NCBI RefSeq assembly: GCF_900109945.1
Contig: NZ_FOBX01000015.1
Coordinates: 90,001-154,000, forward strand
DNA length: 64,000 nucleotides
Reading direction: 5' to 3'
Origin: Bradyrhizobium sp. OK095
GTDB lineage: Bacteria; Pseudomonadota; Alphaproteobacteria; Rhizobiales; Xanthobacteraceae
Shown here: positions 42,222 to 51,067 of the stretch, in pieces
Position numbering within the stretch: the first letter of the stretch is position 1
Layout: every line of letters begins with the position of its first letter
The notes under the pieces: model-generated
The model's input: the letters and a program-made list of their open reading frames with translations, nothing else
Told to the model about the DNA's origin: nothing
Databases searched by the model: none
Program-made: the position numbers and the translations under genes

Positions 42222-42977
42222 ATGTCGGCTGTCCATTTCCACAATGTCACGCTCGGCTATGACCGCCACCCGGCCGTCCATCATCTCAACGGCGAGGTTG
42301 CGTCCGGCGCGCTGGTCGCCGTGATCGGTCCGAACGGCGCCGGCAAGTCGACGCTGCTGCGCGGCATCGTCGGCATCCTGAAGCCGCTCGACGGCAGCAT
42401 CCATCTCGGCGGGCTCGATAGCCGCGATATCGCCTATCTGCCGCAGAGCGCGGAGATCGACCGCAGCTTCCCGATCTCGGTGTACGACTTCGTCGGCACC
42501 GGGCTATGGCGCGGCACCGGTCTGTTCGGCGGCATCGGCAAGGCGGCGCGCGAAAAGATTCTCCGCGCGATCGCGTCCGTGGGTCTCAACGGTTTTGAGA
42601 ACCGACCCATCGGCACGCTCTCGGGCGGCCAGATGCAGCGCGTGCTGTTCGCGCGCGTGTTGCTCCAGGATGCGCGCCTGATCGTGCTCGACGAGCCTTT
42701 CAACGCGATCGACAGCAAAACCACAACTGACCTGCTCGCGCTGGTGAAGCACTGGCACGGCGAGGGCCGCACCGTGCTCGCAGCACTTCACGACATGGAG
42801 ATGGTGCGTAGCCATTTCAGCGAGACGCTGGTGCTGGCGCGCGGCCCCGTGGCGTGGGGACCGACGGCGGAGGTGCTGACCCCGGAAAATTTGATGGTCG
42901 CGATGCGGATGTGCGAGGCGTTCGACGACAGCGCGACGGCCTGCGCAGGCGATGATGGGCACTCGCAGGCGGCATGA
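42222..42977 (+). CDS. znuC: Zinc ABC transporter ATP-binding protein ZnuC
   Basis: The 251-residue ATPase has Walker A GPNGAGKST, the signature LSGGQMQR, Walker B LIVLDEPFNAID and the H-loop AALHDMEMV. The gene lies between a His-rich peptide and the ZnuB gene under a Zur box, so zinc is the likely substrate, although manganese members look alike. The ATG at 42222 is 3 nt after the previous stop. Confidence 0.88.
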   Translation: MSAVHFHNVTLGYDRHPAVHHLNGEVASGALVAVIGPNGAGKSTLLRGIVGILKPLDGSIHLGGLDSRDIAYLPQSAEIDRSFPISVYDFVGTGLWRGTGLFGGIGKAAREKILRAIASVGLNGFENRPIGTLSGGQMQRVLFARVLLQDARLIVLDEPFNAIDSKTTTDLLALVKHWHGEGRTVLAALHDMEMVRSHFSETLVLARGPVAWGPTAEVLTPENLMVAMRMCEAFDDSATACAGDDGHSQAA

Positions 42978-42983
42978 TCACAG

Positions 42984-43853
42984 ATGCTCTATGACGCGCT
43001 GATCGGTCCGTTCGCCGAATTCGAGTTCATGCGGCGGGCGCTAGCCGCCGTGATCGCGCTGTCGCTGGCGGGGGCGCCGATCGGCGTGTTCCTGATGCTG
43101 CGGCGGATGAGCCTCGTCGGCGATGCCATGGCGCACGCGATCCTGCCCGGCGCGGCCGTCGGCTTCCTGCTCTCGGGCCTCAATTTGTTTGCGATGACGG
43201 CGGGCGGGCTGATCGCGGGCTTTGCGGTGGCAATCCTCGCCGGCGTGGTCGCGCGCTCGACCGGGCTGAAGGAGGACGCGTCGCTGGCGACGTTCTACCT
43301 GGCCTCGCTGGCGCTGGGCGTCACCATCGTCTCGATCAAGGGCACCAATATCGACCTGCTGCACGTGCTGTTCGGCAACATCCTCGCGATGGACGACCAG
43401 ACCCTGCTGGTGGTCGCCTTCAACGCCACGGTGACGTTGCTGGTGCTCGCGGTGATCTATCGCCCGCTGGTGATCGAGAGCGTCGATCCCTTGTTCTTGC
43501 GCACCGTGAGCCGCGCCGGGGGACCTGCGCATCTCGCTTTCCTCGCGCTGGTCGTGATCAACCTCGTCAACGGCTTTCAGGCGCTCGGCACGCTCTTGGC
43601 CGTCGGCCTGATGATCCTGCCGGCCGGCATTGCGCGGTTCTGGTCGCGCGATCTCACCGTCATGATCTGCATTGCGGTCGTCGCGGCCGCCGTCTCCGGT
43701 TATGCTGGCCTCGTGGTGTCGTTCCAGACGCGCGTGCCGTCCGGGCCTGCGATCATCCTCGTGGCGAGTGGACTCTACATCGTCTCCGTCCTGTTCGGCC
43801 GCGTCGGTGGCGTTGTCAGGCAGCTGTTTCCCGGCCGGCATCTGGAAGCGTGA
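42984..43853 (+). CDS. znuB: Zinc ABC transporter permease ZnuB
   Basis: The 289-residue membrane subunit has about eight helices of the ABC-3 family, with FLMLRRMSLVGDAMAHAILPGAAVGFLLSG and DLLHVLFGNILAMDDQTL. It follows znuC by 6 nt and overlaps the GTG in front of znuA, so the operon is continuous. It translocates zinc delivered by ZnuA. Confidence 0.9.
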   Translation: MLYDALIGPFAEFEFMRRALAAVIALSLAGAPIGVFLMLRRMSLVGDAMAHAILPGAAVGFLLSGLNLFAMTAGGLIAGFAVAILAGVVARSTGLKEDASLATFYLASLALGVTIVSIKGTNIDLLHVLFGNILAMDDQTLLVVAFNATVTLLVLAVIYRPLVIESVDPLFLRTVSRAGGPAHLAFLALVVINLVNGFQALGTLLAVGLMILPAGIARFWSRDLTVMICIAVVAAAVSGYAGLVVSFQTRVPSGPAIILVASGLYIVSVLFGRVGGVVRQLFPGRHLEA

Positions 43854-43855
43854 CG

Positions 43856-44719
43856 ATGCGGCGTCTCCTGCTTTGCGTGCTTCTGCTCATCGCCTCGCCG
43901 CTGCACGCGGCGGAGCGGCTCAATGTCGTCGCGAGCTTCTCGATTCTCGGCGATTTCGTCCGCGCTGTTGGGGGAGATCGGGTCAATGTCACGACGCTGG
44001 TCGGCCCCGACAGCGACGTCCACGTCTACACGCCCGCGCCAAGCGACGCGAAGCGGATCGCGGATGCAAGGCTCGTCATCGTCAACGGGCTCGGCCTCGA
44101 AGGCTGGCTGCCGCGCCTCGTGCAATCCTCCGGCAGCAAGGCGACCGTCGTCACCGCGAGCGCCGGCATTGCGCCGCTGAAGCTCGGCTCGGCCGCCGAC
44201 CCCCATGCCTGGCAATCCGTCCCCAACGCCAGGGTTTATGTGACCGACATCGCCAATGCGCTGGCCGCGGCCGACCCGGATGATGCGGAGTTCTTCCGCA
44301 CCCAGGCAAAAGCTTATCTGGAAGAGCTCGAAGCCCTCGATCGCGAGGTCCGGGATGCCGTGGCCAAGATCCCGCCGGAGCGGCGCAAGGTGATCTCGAC
44401 CCACGATGCTTTCGGCTATTTCGCCGCCGAATATGGCGTCCAGTTCGTGGCCCCCCTGGGCGTCTCCACGGAAACCGAGCCCAGCGCGCGGGATATTGCG
44501 GGCATCATCGGTCAGATCAGGACCCAAAAAATCCCGGCGGTATTTCTCGAAAATATCAGCGACGACCGGCTGATCCGGCGGATTGCGGCCGAGACGGGCG
44601 CAAAGGTCGGCGGGACCCTGATTTCGGACGGTTTGACCGGCGAAAAGGGGCCTGCACCCACTTACATTGATATGGTCAGGCACAATATAAAGGCCCTGAC
44701 CAGCGCGCTTGACCACTAG
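43856..44719 (+). CDS. znuA: Zinc ABC transporter substrate-binding protein ZnuA
   Basis: The 287-residue periplasmic receptor has a signal peptide (LLLCVLLLIASPLHA) and the cluster-9 metal-binding residues: His in DVHVYTPAPSDA, His in DPHAWQSVPNA, His in VISTHDAFGYFA, and a C-terminal Asp in LISDGLTG. It lacks the long His-rich loop of many ZnuA proteins; that role may be taken by the His-rich first gene. An in-frame GTG at 43850 overlaps the previous stop, but the ATG at 43856 suits the signal peptide better. Confidence 0.88.
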   Translation: MRRLLLCVLLLIASPLHAAERLNVVASFSILGDFVRAVGGDRVNVTTLVGPDSDVHVYTPAPSDAKRIADARLVIVNGLGLEGWLPRLVQSSGSKATVVTASAGIAPLKLGSAADPHAWQSVPNARVYVTDIANALAAADPDDAEFFRTQAKAYLEELEALDREVRDAVAKIPPERRKVISTHDAFGYFAAEYGVQFVAPLGVSTETEPSARDIAGIIGQIRTQKIPAVFLENISDDRLIRRIAAETGAKVGGTLISDGLTGEKGPAPTYIDMVRHNIKALTSALDH

Positions 44720-44774
44720 GGCAGGGGGCCACCCCGCCGTGTGTCGCGCGGAAAAGCCCGACCCCGGAGTAGTT

Positions 44775-45812
44775 ATGTCTGAAGCGACCTCCCAGAAAAT
44801 TCCCGTGACCGTCCTGACCGGCTATCTCGGTGCCGGCAAGACGACGCTGTTGAACCGCATCCTGTCGGAAAATCACGGCAAGAAATACGCCGTCATCGTC
44901 AACGAATTCGGCGAGATCGGCATCGACAACGACCTCATCATCGGCGCCGATGAGGAAGTGTTCGAGATGAACAACGGCTGCATCTGCTGTACCGTGCGCG
45001 GCGACCTCGTGCGCATCATGGACGGTTTGATGAAGCGCAAGGGCAAGTTCGACGCCATCATCGTCGAGACCACGGGCCTTGCCGATCCCGCGCCCGTCGC
45101 CCAGACCTTCTTCGTCGACGAGGACGTGCAGAAGAACGCGCGGCTCGACGCGGTCGTCACGGTCGCCGACGCCAAATGGCTGTCCGACCGGCTCAAGGAC
45201 GCGCCCGAGGCCAAGAACCAGATCGCCTTTGCCGATGTGATCGTGCTGAACAAGACCGACCTCGTCACCAAGGGAGAGCTTGCCGAGGTTGAGGCCCGCA
45301 TCCGCGCCATCAACCCCTATGCCAAGCTGCATCGCACCGAGCGTTGCTCGGTGGCGCTGGCCGACGTGCTCGATCGCGGTGCGTTCGACCTCGACCGCAT
45401 TCTCGACATCGAGCCGGACTTTCTCAATGCCGACGATCACGGCCACGACCATGATCATCACGGCCACGACCACCACCATGATCACGGCCACGGCCTGAAG
45501 CACTATCACGACGAGGACATGCAGTCGCTGTCGCTCAAGACCGACAAGCCGCTCGATCCCAACGTGTTCATGCCCTGGCTCCAGAATTTGGTGCAGGTCG
45601 AGGGCGGCAAGATTTTGCGCTCCAAGGGCATCCTCGCCTTCCACGACGATGACGATCGCTACGTCTTCCAGGGCGTCCATATGATGCTGGAGGGCAACCA
45701 TCAGCGGAAGTGGAAGGACGGCGAGCCGCGCCAGAGCCGCCTCGTCTTCATCGGCCGCGAATTGCCGGAAGAGCTCATTCGCACGGGCTTCGAGAGCTGC
45801 ATCGTCTCGTGA
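44775..45812 (+). CDS. CobW/COG0523-family zinc-linked GTPase
   Basis: The 345-residue GTPase has Walker A GYLGAGKTT (residues 16-24), the metal motif GCICCTVRG (Cys69, Cys71, Cys72), ETTGLADP, NKTDLV, and a His-rich insertion of about 25 residues (HGHDHDHHGHDHHHDHGHG) before the CobW C-terminal domain. Family members hand metal to client proteins under zinc limitation. It lies in the Zur-headed operon directly after znuA, so a zinc role (ZigA/ZagA-like) is likely. Confidence 0.88.
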   Translation: MSEATSQKIPVTVLTGYLGAGKTTLLNRILSENHGKKYAVIVNEFGEIGIDNDLIIGADEEVFEMNNGCICCTVRGDLVRIMDGLMKRKGKFDAIIVETTGLADPAPVAQTFFVDEDVQKNARLDAVVTVADAKWLSDRLKDAPEAKNQIAFADVIVLNKTDLVTKGELAEVEARIRAINPYAKLHRTERCSVALADVLDRGAFDLDRILDIEPDFLNADDHGHDHDHHGHDHHHDHGHGLKHYHDEDMQSLSLKTDKPLDPNVFMPWLQNLVQVEGGKILRSKGILAFHDDDDRYVFQGVHMMLEGNHQRKWKDGEPRQSRLVFIGRELPEELIRTGFESCIVS

Positions 45813-46831
45813 TGAAAGAGTTCACGCCGGCTCCCGATTCCGCCTCGATCGTTTCCGTCACCGACCGCGTCAAGCCGGTTACGCTCGGCATGGGCGTGAC
45901 CTCGGCGCATTTCCTTGGCCCCCGCGCCGCCTTCGTCGGCGCCGAGGAGAATGTCGCCTTCGTCGACGCCAAGGGCGAGATCTCCACGGTCGCCGTTCAT
46001 AGCGGCGGCATTCTCTCAGTTGCCTCCGACGGCAAGCGCCTCATCATGGGCGGCGACGACGGTAAAGTTGTCGCGCTCGACGCCAAGGGCGAGGTGACGC
46101 TGCTCGCCACCGATCCGAAGCGGCGCTGGATCGACGCGGTGGCACTGCATCCCGACGGAGCCTTCGCCTGGTCGGCTGGCAAGGTCGCGACCGTCAAGAG
46201 CGGCAAGAACGAAGGGAAGTCGCTTGAGGTGCCTTCGACCGTGGGCGGGCTCGCCTTCGCGCCAAAAGGCCTGCGGCTCGCGATCGCGCATTACAACGGC
46301 GCGACGCTGTGGTTTCCGAACATGGAGGGATCGGCCGAATTCCTGCCCTGGGCCGGCTCGCATCTCGGCGTCACCTTTAGTCCGGACAACAAATTCCTGG
46401 TCACCACCATGCACGAATCGGCGCTGCACGGCTGGCGGCTCGCCGACAACAGGCACATGCGCATGACCGGCTATCCCGGTCGCGTCCGTTCGATGTCCTG
46501 GAGCGCGGGCGGCAAGGGGCTGGCGACCTCGGGCGCCGACACCGTCATCATTTGGCCGTTCGCCAGCAAGGACGGTCCGATGGGCAAGGAGCCTGCGATG
46601 CTCGCGCCGCTCCAGGCCCGCGTCTCGGTCGTCGCCTGCCACCCGAAGAACGACATCTTCGCCGCCGGTTATAGCGACGGCACCGTGCTGATGGTGCGGC
46701 TGGAGGACGGCGCGGAGATCCTGGTCCGCCGCAACGGCACCCCGCCGGTGGCTGCGCTGGCGTGGAACGCCAAAGGCACGCTGCTGGCGTTCGCCGATGA
46801 AAATGGCGACGGCGGTCTTCTGGAGCTTTGA
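45812..46831 (+). CDS. WD40/beta-propeller-like protein, last gene of the zinc operon
   Basis: The 339-residue protein is built of short repeated strands with IIMGGDDGKVVALDAKGE, LHPDGAFAWSA, LAFAPKGLRLAIAHYNGATLW, TFSPDNKFLVTTMHESALHGWRL and WSAGGKGLATSGADTVIIWPF, the pattern of WD40-type blades. It has no signal peptide, so it is probably cytoplasmic. Its ATG overlaps the TGA of the CobW gene (TGATG), which implies coupled translation. A beta-propeller could be a scaffold or client for the GTPase. This is inference. Confidence 0.82.
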   Translation: MKEFTPAPDSASIVSVTDRVKPVTLGMGVTSAHFLGPRAAFVGAEENVAFVDAKGEISTVAVHSGGILSVASDGKRLIMGGDDGKVVALDAKGEVTLLATDPKRRWIDAVALHPDGAFAWSAGKVATVKSGKNEGKSLEVPSTVGGLAFAPKGLRLAIAHYNGATLWFPNMEGSAEFLPWAGSHLGVTFSPDNKFLVTTMHESALHGWRLADNRHMRMTGYPGRVRSMSWSAGGKGLATSGADTVIIWPFASKDGPMGKEPAMLAPLQARVSVVACHPKNDIFAAGYSDGTVLMVRLEDGAEILVRRNGTPPVAALAWNAKGTLLAFADENGDGGLLEL

Positions 46832-46861
46832 TCTGTCATCGTTCTGACCGTATAGGGTTCT

Positions 46862-47578
46862 ATGCGGTTTCTGACGACCTTCCAGATTGCCGACTTCGCC
46901 GACACGCTGGTCAGCCTGTTCACTGCCTTCGTGCTGGGCACGCTGATCGGCGCCGAGCGGCAATATAGGCAGCGGACCGCGGGCCTGCGCACCAACGTGC
47001 TGGTCGCGGTCGGGGCTGCCGCCTTCGTCGACCTCGCCATGCACCTGACCGGCTCGGACGGTGCGGTGCGGGTGATCTCTTACGTCGTCTCAGGCATCGG
47101 CTTCCTCGGCGCCGGCGTCATCATGAAGCAGGGCATGGACGTGCGCGGGCTCAACACCGCGGCGACGCTGTGGGCCTCCGCCGCCGTCGGCTCCTGCGCC
47201 GGTGCCGACATGGTCGCCCAGGCGGCCGCGCTGACCGTGTTCGTCATTGCCGGCAACACGCTGCTGCGCCCGCTGGTGAACGCGATCAACCGCATTCCGC
47301 TGAATGAAAAGACGTCGGAGGCGACCTATTATTTCAAGCTGGCGGTCGCGCCGGACGCCTTGCCCGACATGCGCGACCGGCTGGTCGACAAGCTCGAGGA
47401 CGCGAAATATCCAGTGGCCGATATCGACGTGGTTGAGACCGGGGACGATCTGATCGAGATTGTCGCAAAACTGGTCGCGACCGCGGTCGATCCGAACGAG
47501 CTGAACGCGGTGGCGACCGACCTCCAGCACCTGCCGGGCGTGCGCCACGCCACCTGGGAAGTCAGCACCACCGACTGA
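46862..47578 (+). CDS. mgtC: MgtC/SapB family protein
   Basis: The 238-residue protein has an N-terminal domain of about five helices with RLTLGTLIGAERQ-type LGTLIGAERQYRQRTAGLRTNVLVAVGAAAFVDL and GIGFLGAGVIMKQG, the MgtC core. A soluble C-terminal ACT-like domain (about residues 150-238) follows. MgtC proteins aid growth at low Mg2+ and modulate ATP synthase. It starts 30 nt after the WD40 gene and may be read through from the zinc operon. Confidence 0.9.
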   Translation: MRFLTTFQIADFADTLVSLFTAFVLGTLIGAERQYRQRTAGLRTNVLVAVGAAAFVDLAMHLTGSDGAVRVISYVVSGIGFLGAGVIMKQGMDVRGLNTAATLWASAAVGSCAGADMVAQAAALTVFVIAGNTLLRPLVNAINRIPLNEKTSEATYYFKLAVAPDALPDMRDRLVDKLEDAKYPVADIDVVETGDDLIEIVAKLVATAVDPNELNAVATDLQHLPGVRHATWEVSTTD

Positions 47579-47607
47579 GCGCTTGCGGTTCCAGCCTTAT
47601 CGGGCAC

Positions 47608-47632
47608 GGAACCGCGGCCGCGCGAGTTCGTT
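47608..47632 (+). promoter_or_regulatory. EcfG-type promoter of a small membrane protein gene
   Basis: GGAAC at 47608-47612 and CGTT at 47629-47632 are separated by 16 nt, an exact consensus match. The next start codon is at 47661, 28 nt downstream. It lies right after the mgtC stop, so it serves the small gene, not mgtC. Confidence 0.75.
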
Positions 47633-47660
47633 GATCCCGCGGACAAAGGCGGTGATCGAC

Positions 47661-47993
47661 ATGCCCGGCCAGGATGACAAGCGCAGACTGAAGCTCGACC
47701 TGACAATTGCCTGCTCGCTGTTCGCAGCCGGCATCGCGGTATCAATGATGTCACTGGCGCAAATCCGCGCCGAAAGCCGGATGGAGCTGGCGCAGGCGAC
47801 GCAGCCGCTCCAGGGCACGCCGTCCGACGACCAGAGCAAGGCGCCCGCGGAGGCCAAGCCCGGCGGCGAGCGGCCGACGACGCCGGCGCCCGAGCCCGCG
47901 CGGCCCGATCCGCAGACCCAAGGCGCAGCCACTAGGCCCGCGTTGCCGCCAGCGCCGGCCGAGAAGATCGCCCCGCCGATCAAGGAGAAGTAG
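47661..47993 (+). CDS. Small Pro-rich inner-membrane protein, putative EcfG target
   Basis: The 110-residue protein has one N-terminal membrane helix (about residues 13-33, LDLTIACSLFAAGIAVSMMSLAQI) and a Pro/Ala-rich tail of about 70 residues with APEPARPDPQTQG and ALPPAPAEKIAPPI. The tail resembles periplasmic linkers that span towards the cell wall. The start at 47661 sits suitably after an exact EcfG promoter. Function unknown. Confidence 0.65.
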   Translation: MPGQDDKRRLKLDLTIACSLFAAGIAVSMMSLAQIRAESRMELAQATQPLQGTPSDDQSKAPAEAKPGGERPTTPAPEPARPDPQTQGAATRPALPPAPAEKIAPPIKEK

Positions 47994-48119
47994 CTCCGTC
48001 CTTCCTGGGCGACGCGATCGCGTCGCGGCGCCGACGCGCTGCCGCCTTTACGATCTCGCTTGTGTCACGCGGCTGTCCCATACTGCCGGCCTCGTTCAGA
48101 ACGACAGGCAGGTCCAATC

Positions 48120-48860
48120 ATGAAGATCGATGACGTCCGGCGAACCGCCTACTCGATGCCGCTCACCAGCCCCTCGTTTCCGCCGGGGCCCTATCGTTTT
48201 TTCAACCGCGAATATTTCATCATCACCTACCGGACCGATCTCGAGGCGCTGGCCGCTGTGGTGCCGGAGCCGCTGGAGGTCGTCGAGCCGCTGGTCAAAT
48301 ACGAATTCATCCGCATGCCCGATTCGACCGGCTTCGGCGATTACACCGAAACCGGCCAGGTGATCCCGGTCCGTTTCAACGGTGAGGAGGGCGGCTATAC
48401 CCATGCGATGTATCTGGACGACGAAGGGCCGATCGCCGGAGGCCGCGAACTCTGGGGGTTTCCGAAGAAGCTCGCGAGGCCGAAGATCGAAGTCGAAAGT
48501 GATACACTGGTCGGCACGCTTCATTACGGCTCGGTGCTCTGCGCCAGCGCCACCATGGGCTACAAATACCGGCCGGCCGATCATGACGCGGTCGTCAAGA
48601 GCCTGAAGACCCCGAACTTCATTTTGAAGATCATCCCGCATGTCGACGGCAGCCCCCGGATCTGCGAACTGGTGCGCTTCCATCTCGAGGACGTCACGCT
48701 GAAGGAAGCCTGGACCGGCCCGGCCGCGCTCGGCCTGTTTCCTCACGCGCTGGCCGACGTCGCCAGGCTGCCGGTGCGCGAGATCGTCTCAGCGCTGCAT
48801 TTCAAGGTGGATTTGACGCTGGGGCTCGGGAGCGTGGCGTTCGATTATCTGGCGAAGTAA
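48120..48860 (+). CDS. adc: Acetoacetate decarboxylase family protein
   Basis: The 246-residue protein has the Schiff-base lysine in ELWGFPKKLARPK (Lys116, with Lys117 as the neighbouring residue that lowers its pKa), and the family strings LVKYEFIRMPDSTGFGDYTETGQ and HAMYLDDEGPIAGGRE. Classical members convert acetoacetate to acetone and CO2. An acetoacetate role would suit a bacterium with polyhydroxybutyrate metabolism, but some family members act on other ketoacids. Confidence 0.88.
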   Translation: MKIDDVRRTAYSMPLTSPSFPPGPYRFFNREYFIITYRTDLEALAAVVPEPLEVVEPLVKYEFIRMPDSTGFGDYTETGQVIPVRFNGEEGGYTHAMYLDDEGPIAGGRELWGFPKKLARPKIEVESDTLVGTLHYGSVLCASATMGYKYRPADHDAVVKSLKTPNFILKIIPHVDGSPRICELVRFHLEDVTLKEAWTGPAALGLFPHALADVARLPVREIVSALHFKVDLTLGLGSVAFDYLAK

Positions 48861-48884
48861 CGATCAAGCGACACTGCGCTTGAT

Positions 48885-49010
48885 CGTCATGCCCGGGCTT
48901 GTCCCGCCTGCGCGGCCGAAGCCGCTTCGGCGAGGCGAAGGCCCGGGCATCCACGTTCTCTCTTGACGGCTGCCAAGACGTGAATGGCCGGGACAAGCCC
49001 GGCCATGACG
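48885..49010. repeat. Intergenic palindromic repeat, family C
   Basis: The ends CGTCATGCCCGGGCTTGTCCC and GGGACAAGCCCGGCCATGACG are long inverted arms; GGCCCGGGCATCCACG and CAAGACGTG lie between. It fills the gap between convergent adc and hss genes and can form a stable hairpin. This is the only copy in the window. Confidence 0.85.
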
Positions 49011-49021
49011 AAGAGTGCGGT

Positions 49022-50464
49022 TCACCGCACCAGCACGTTCCTGAACTGCCAGGGATCGCTGGTGTCGATGTCTTCCGGAAACAGTCCCGGACGATCCGTC
49101 AGCGGCGTCCAGTCGGTGTAGAAACCCTTCACCGGGCCGAGATAGGGCAGCTGGATTTCCAGCAGGCGATCGAAATCCATCTCGTCGGCTTCGACGATGC
49201 CTTCCCTGGGGTTTTCCAGCGCCCACACCATGCCGCCGAGCACGGCGGAGGTCACTTGCAGGCCTGTGGCGTTCTGATAGGGCGCGAGCTTGCGGGTCTC
49301 TTCGATGGAAAGCTGCGAGCCGTACCAATAGGCATTGTTGTCATGGCCGAACAGCAGCACGCCGAGCTCGTCGATGCCGTCGACGATCTCGTTCTCATCG
49401 AGGATGTGGTGCTTTTCCTGCATCTTGGCGGCGCGGCCGAACATTTCATGCAGCGACAGCACGGCATCGTCAGCCGGATGATAGGCATAGTGGCAGGTCG
49501 GCCGATAGACCGCCTTGCCCGATGCGTCACGCACCGTGAAGTAATCGGAGATCGAGATCGATTCGTTGTGGGTGACGAGGAAGCCATATTGCGCGCCGCG
49601 GGTCGGGCACCAGGTGCGCACGCGCGTGTTGGCGCCGGGCTGCATCAGATAGATGGCAGCACCGCAGCCGGCTTCGTGGGTGTGCGCATTCTCGGGCATC
49701 CATTTTTCATGGGTGCCCCAGCCGAGCTCGGACGGCTGCACGCCTTCCGACAGAAAGCCTTCCACCGACCAGGTGTTGACGAAAACGTCGGGATCTTTCG
49801 GCTTCTTCGAGCGCTGGGTGTCGCGTTCTGCGATGTGGACGCCCTTGATCCCGGCCTGCCGCATCAGATCCGCCCATTCGGCCTTGGTCTTCGGCTTGGG
49901 GGCATTGAGCTTCAGATCGCCGGCGACATTGAGCAGCGCTTGCTTGACGAAAAACGAAACCATGCCGGGATTGGCGCCGCAGCAGGAGACGGCGGTCGTC
50001 GAGCCCGCGGGGCGCGCCTTCTTGGCGGCCAGCGTCACCTCGCGAAGCGCGTAGTTGGAGCGCGCTTCCGGGCCCTTCGACGAATCGAAATAGAAGCCGA
50101 GCCAGGGCTCGTTGACGGTGTCGATATAGAGGGCGCCGAGCTCGTTGCAGAGCTCCATGATGTCGGTCGAGCCGGTATCGACCGACAGATTGACGCAAAA
50201 GCCCTGGCCGCCGCCTTCGGTGAGCAGTGGGGTCAGCAACTCGCGATAATTGTCTTTGGTCACGGCCTTCTGGATGAAGCGCACATTCTGCTTCTCGCAA
50301 TGCGCCTTGCGGCCCTCATCCTTGGGATCGATCACGGTGACGCGCGACTTGTCGTAGTCGAGATGCCGCTCGATCATCGGCAGCGTGCCTTTGCCGATGG
50401 AGCCGAAGCCGACCATGACGATGGGACCGGTGATCTTCGCGTAGATCTGCGAGGTGGGGCTCAT
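49022..50464 (-). CDS. hss: Homospermidine synthase
   Basis: The 480-residue protein has an N-terminal Rossmann fold (IVMVGFGSIGKGTLPMI) and the family strings GGQGFCVNLSVDTGSTDIMELC, EPWLGFYFDSS, CGANPGMVSFFVKQAL and HNESISISDYFTVR, as in bacterial NAD-dependent Hss (COG5310). It joins two putrescines, or putrescine and spermidine, to make sym-homospermidine, the main polyamine of many rhizobia. It lies on the minus strand downstream of RidA, GNAT and ornithine decarboxylase genes. Confidence 0.93.
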   Translation of the reverse strand: MSPTSQIYAKITGPIVMVGFGSIGKGTLPMIERHLDYDKSRVTVIDPKDEGRKAHCEKQNVRFIQKAVTKDNYRELLTPLLTEGGGQGFCVNLSVDTGSTDIMELCNELGALYIDTVNEPWLGFYFDSSKGPEARSNYALREVTLAAKKARPAGSTTAVSCCGANPGMVSFFVKQALLNVAGDLKLNAPKPKTKAEWADLMRQAGIKGVHIAERDTQRSKKPKDPDVFVNTWSVEGFLSEGVQPSELGWGTHEKWMPENAHTHEAGCGAAIYLMQPGANTRVRTWCPTRGAQYGFLVTHNESISISDYFTVRDASGKAVYRPTCHYAYHPADDAVLSLHEMFGRAAKMQEKHHILDENEIVDGIDELGVLLFGHDNNAYWYGSQLSIEETRKLAPYQNATGLQVTSAVLGGMVWALENPREGIVEADEMDFDRLLEIQLPYLGPVKGFYTDWTPLTDRPGLFPEDIDTSDPWQFRNVLVR

Positions 50465-50530
50465 GGATGGTTTCTCCGGAACGTGCTGGCGGACAATGGG
50501 TGGGGGGAGGATCAGGCGCTGCGGCGCTTT

Positions 50531-50920
50531 TCAGATGCTGCGGCGCTTGGCGGTCGCTTCGATTTCGACCTTCATCTCGGGCTTGGCGAGGGCGGTGACG
50601 ACCAGCAACGTCGCCGCTGGCCTGATGTCACCGAGAACCTCACCGCAGACGGCGAAGTGGGCATCGATGGTGCTCGCGTCGGTGACGTAGTAGGTCACAC
50701 GGACGATGTCGGCCATCTCGAAACCGCCCTCCTTCAGGGCGGCTTCGATGGTCTTGAAGCAGTTGCGTGACTGGCTCGTGACATCTGAAGGCATCGACAT
50801 CGTGGTGTAGTCATAGCCGGTGGTTCCCGCGACGAAGGCGAACTCACCGTCGATCACGGCGCGGCTGTAGCCGACGGTCTTCTCGAGGGGAGAGCCGGTG
50901 GAGATCAGGCGACGGGACAT
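50531..50920 (-). CDS. RidA family protein
   Basis: The 129-residue protein has the RidA fold with ISTGSPLEKTVGYSRAVIDGEFAFVAGTTGYD and a C-terminal FAVCGEVLGDIRPAATLLVVTAL.KPEMKVEIEATA, including the catalytic Arg region (IRPAATL). RidA proteins hydrolyse reactive imines or enamines from PLP enzymes. Its place in the polyamine block, near the PLP-dependent ornithine decarboxylase, fits imine clean-up; whether it serves that enzyme is inference. Confidence 0.88.
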   Translation of the reverse strand: MSRRLISTGSPLEKTVGYSRAVIDGEFAFVAGTTGYDYTTMSMPSDVTSQSRNCFKTIEAALKEGGFEMADIVRVTYYVTDASTIDAHFAVCGEVLGDIRPAATLLVVTALAKPEMKVEIEATAKRRSI

Positions 50921-51067
50921 GGGTTCGGCCTCGACTGAAAGGGGAATTTCGTGGGGTTAAAGGGCGTTTCCGGGGCTCGCGCAACCCCAAACGAACCGGG
51001 GCTGACGCAGGCGCGGCCGGACGTTGCCGCTTAACGCGGCTTGGGTCGTCACCATGATGGCGATCCC

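Noticed and set aside
48899..50770. Plus-strand 623-residue open frame opposite hss and ridA
   Set aside because: It begins inside a repeat and runs antisense to two clear genes.
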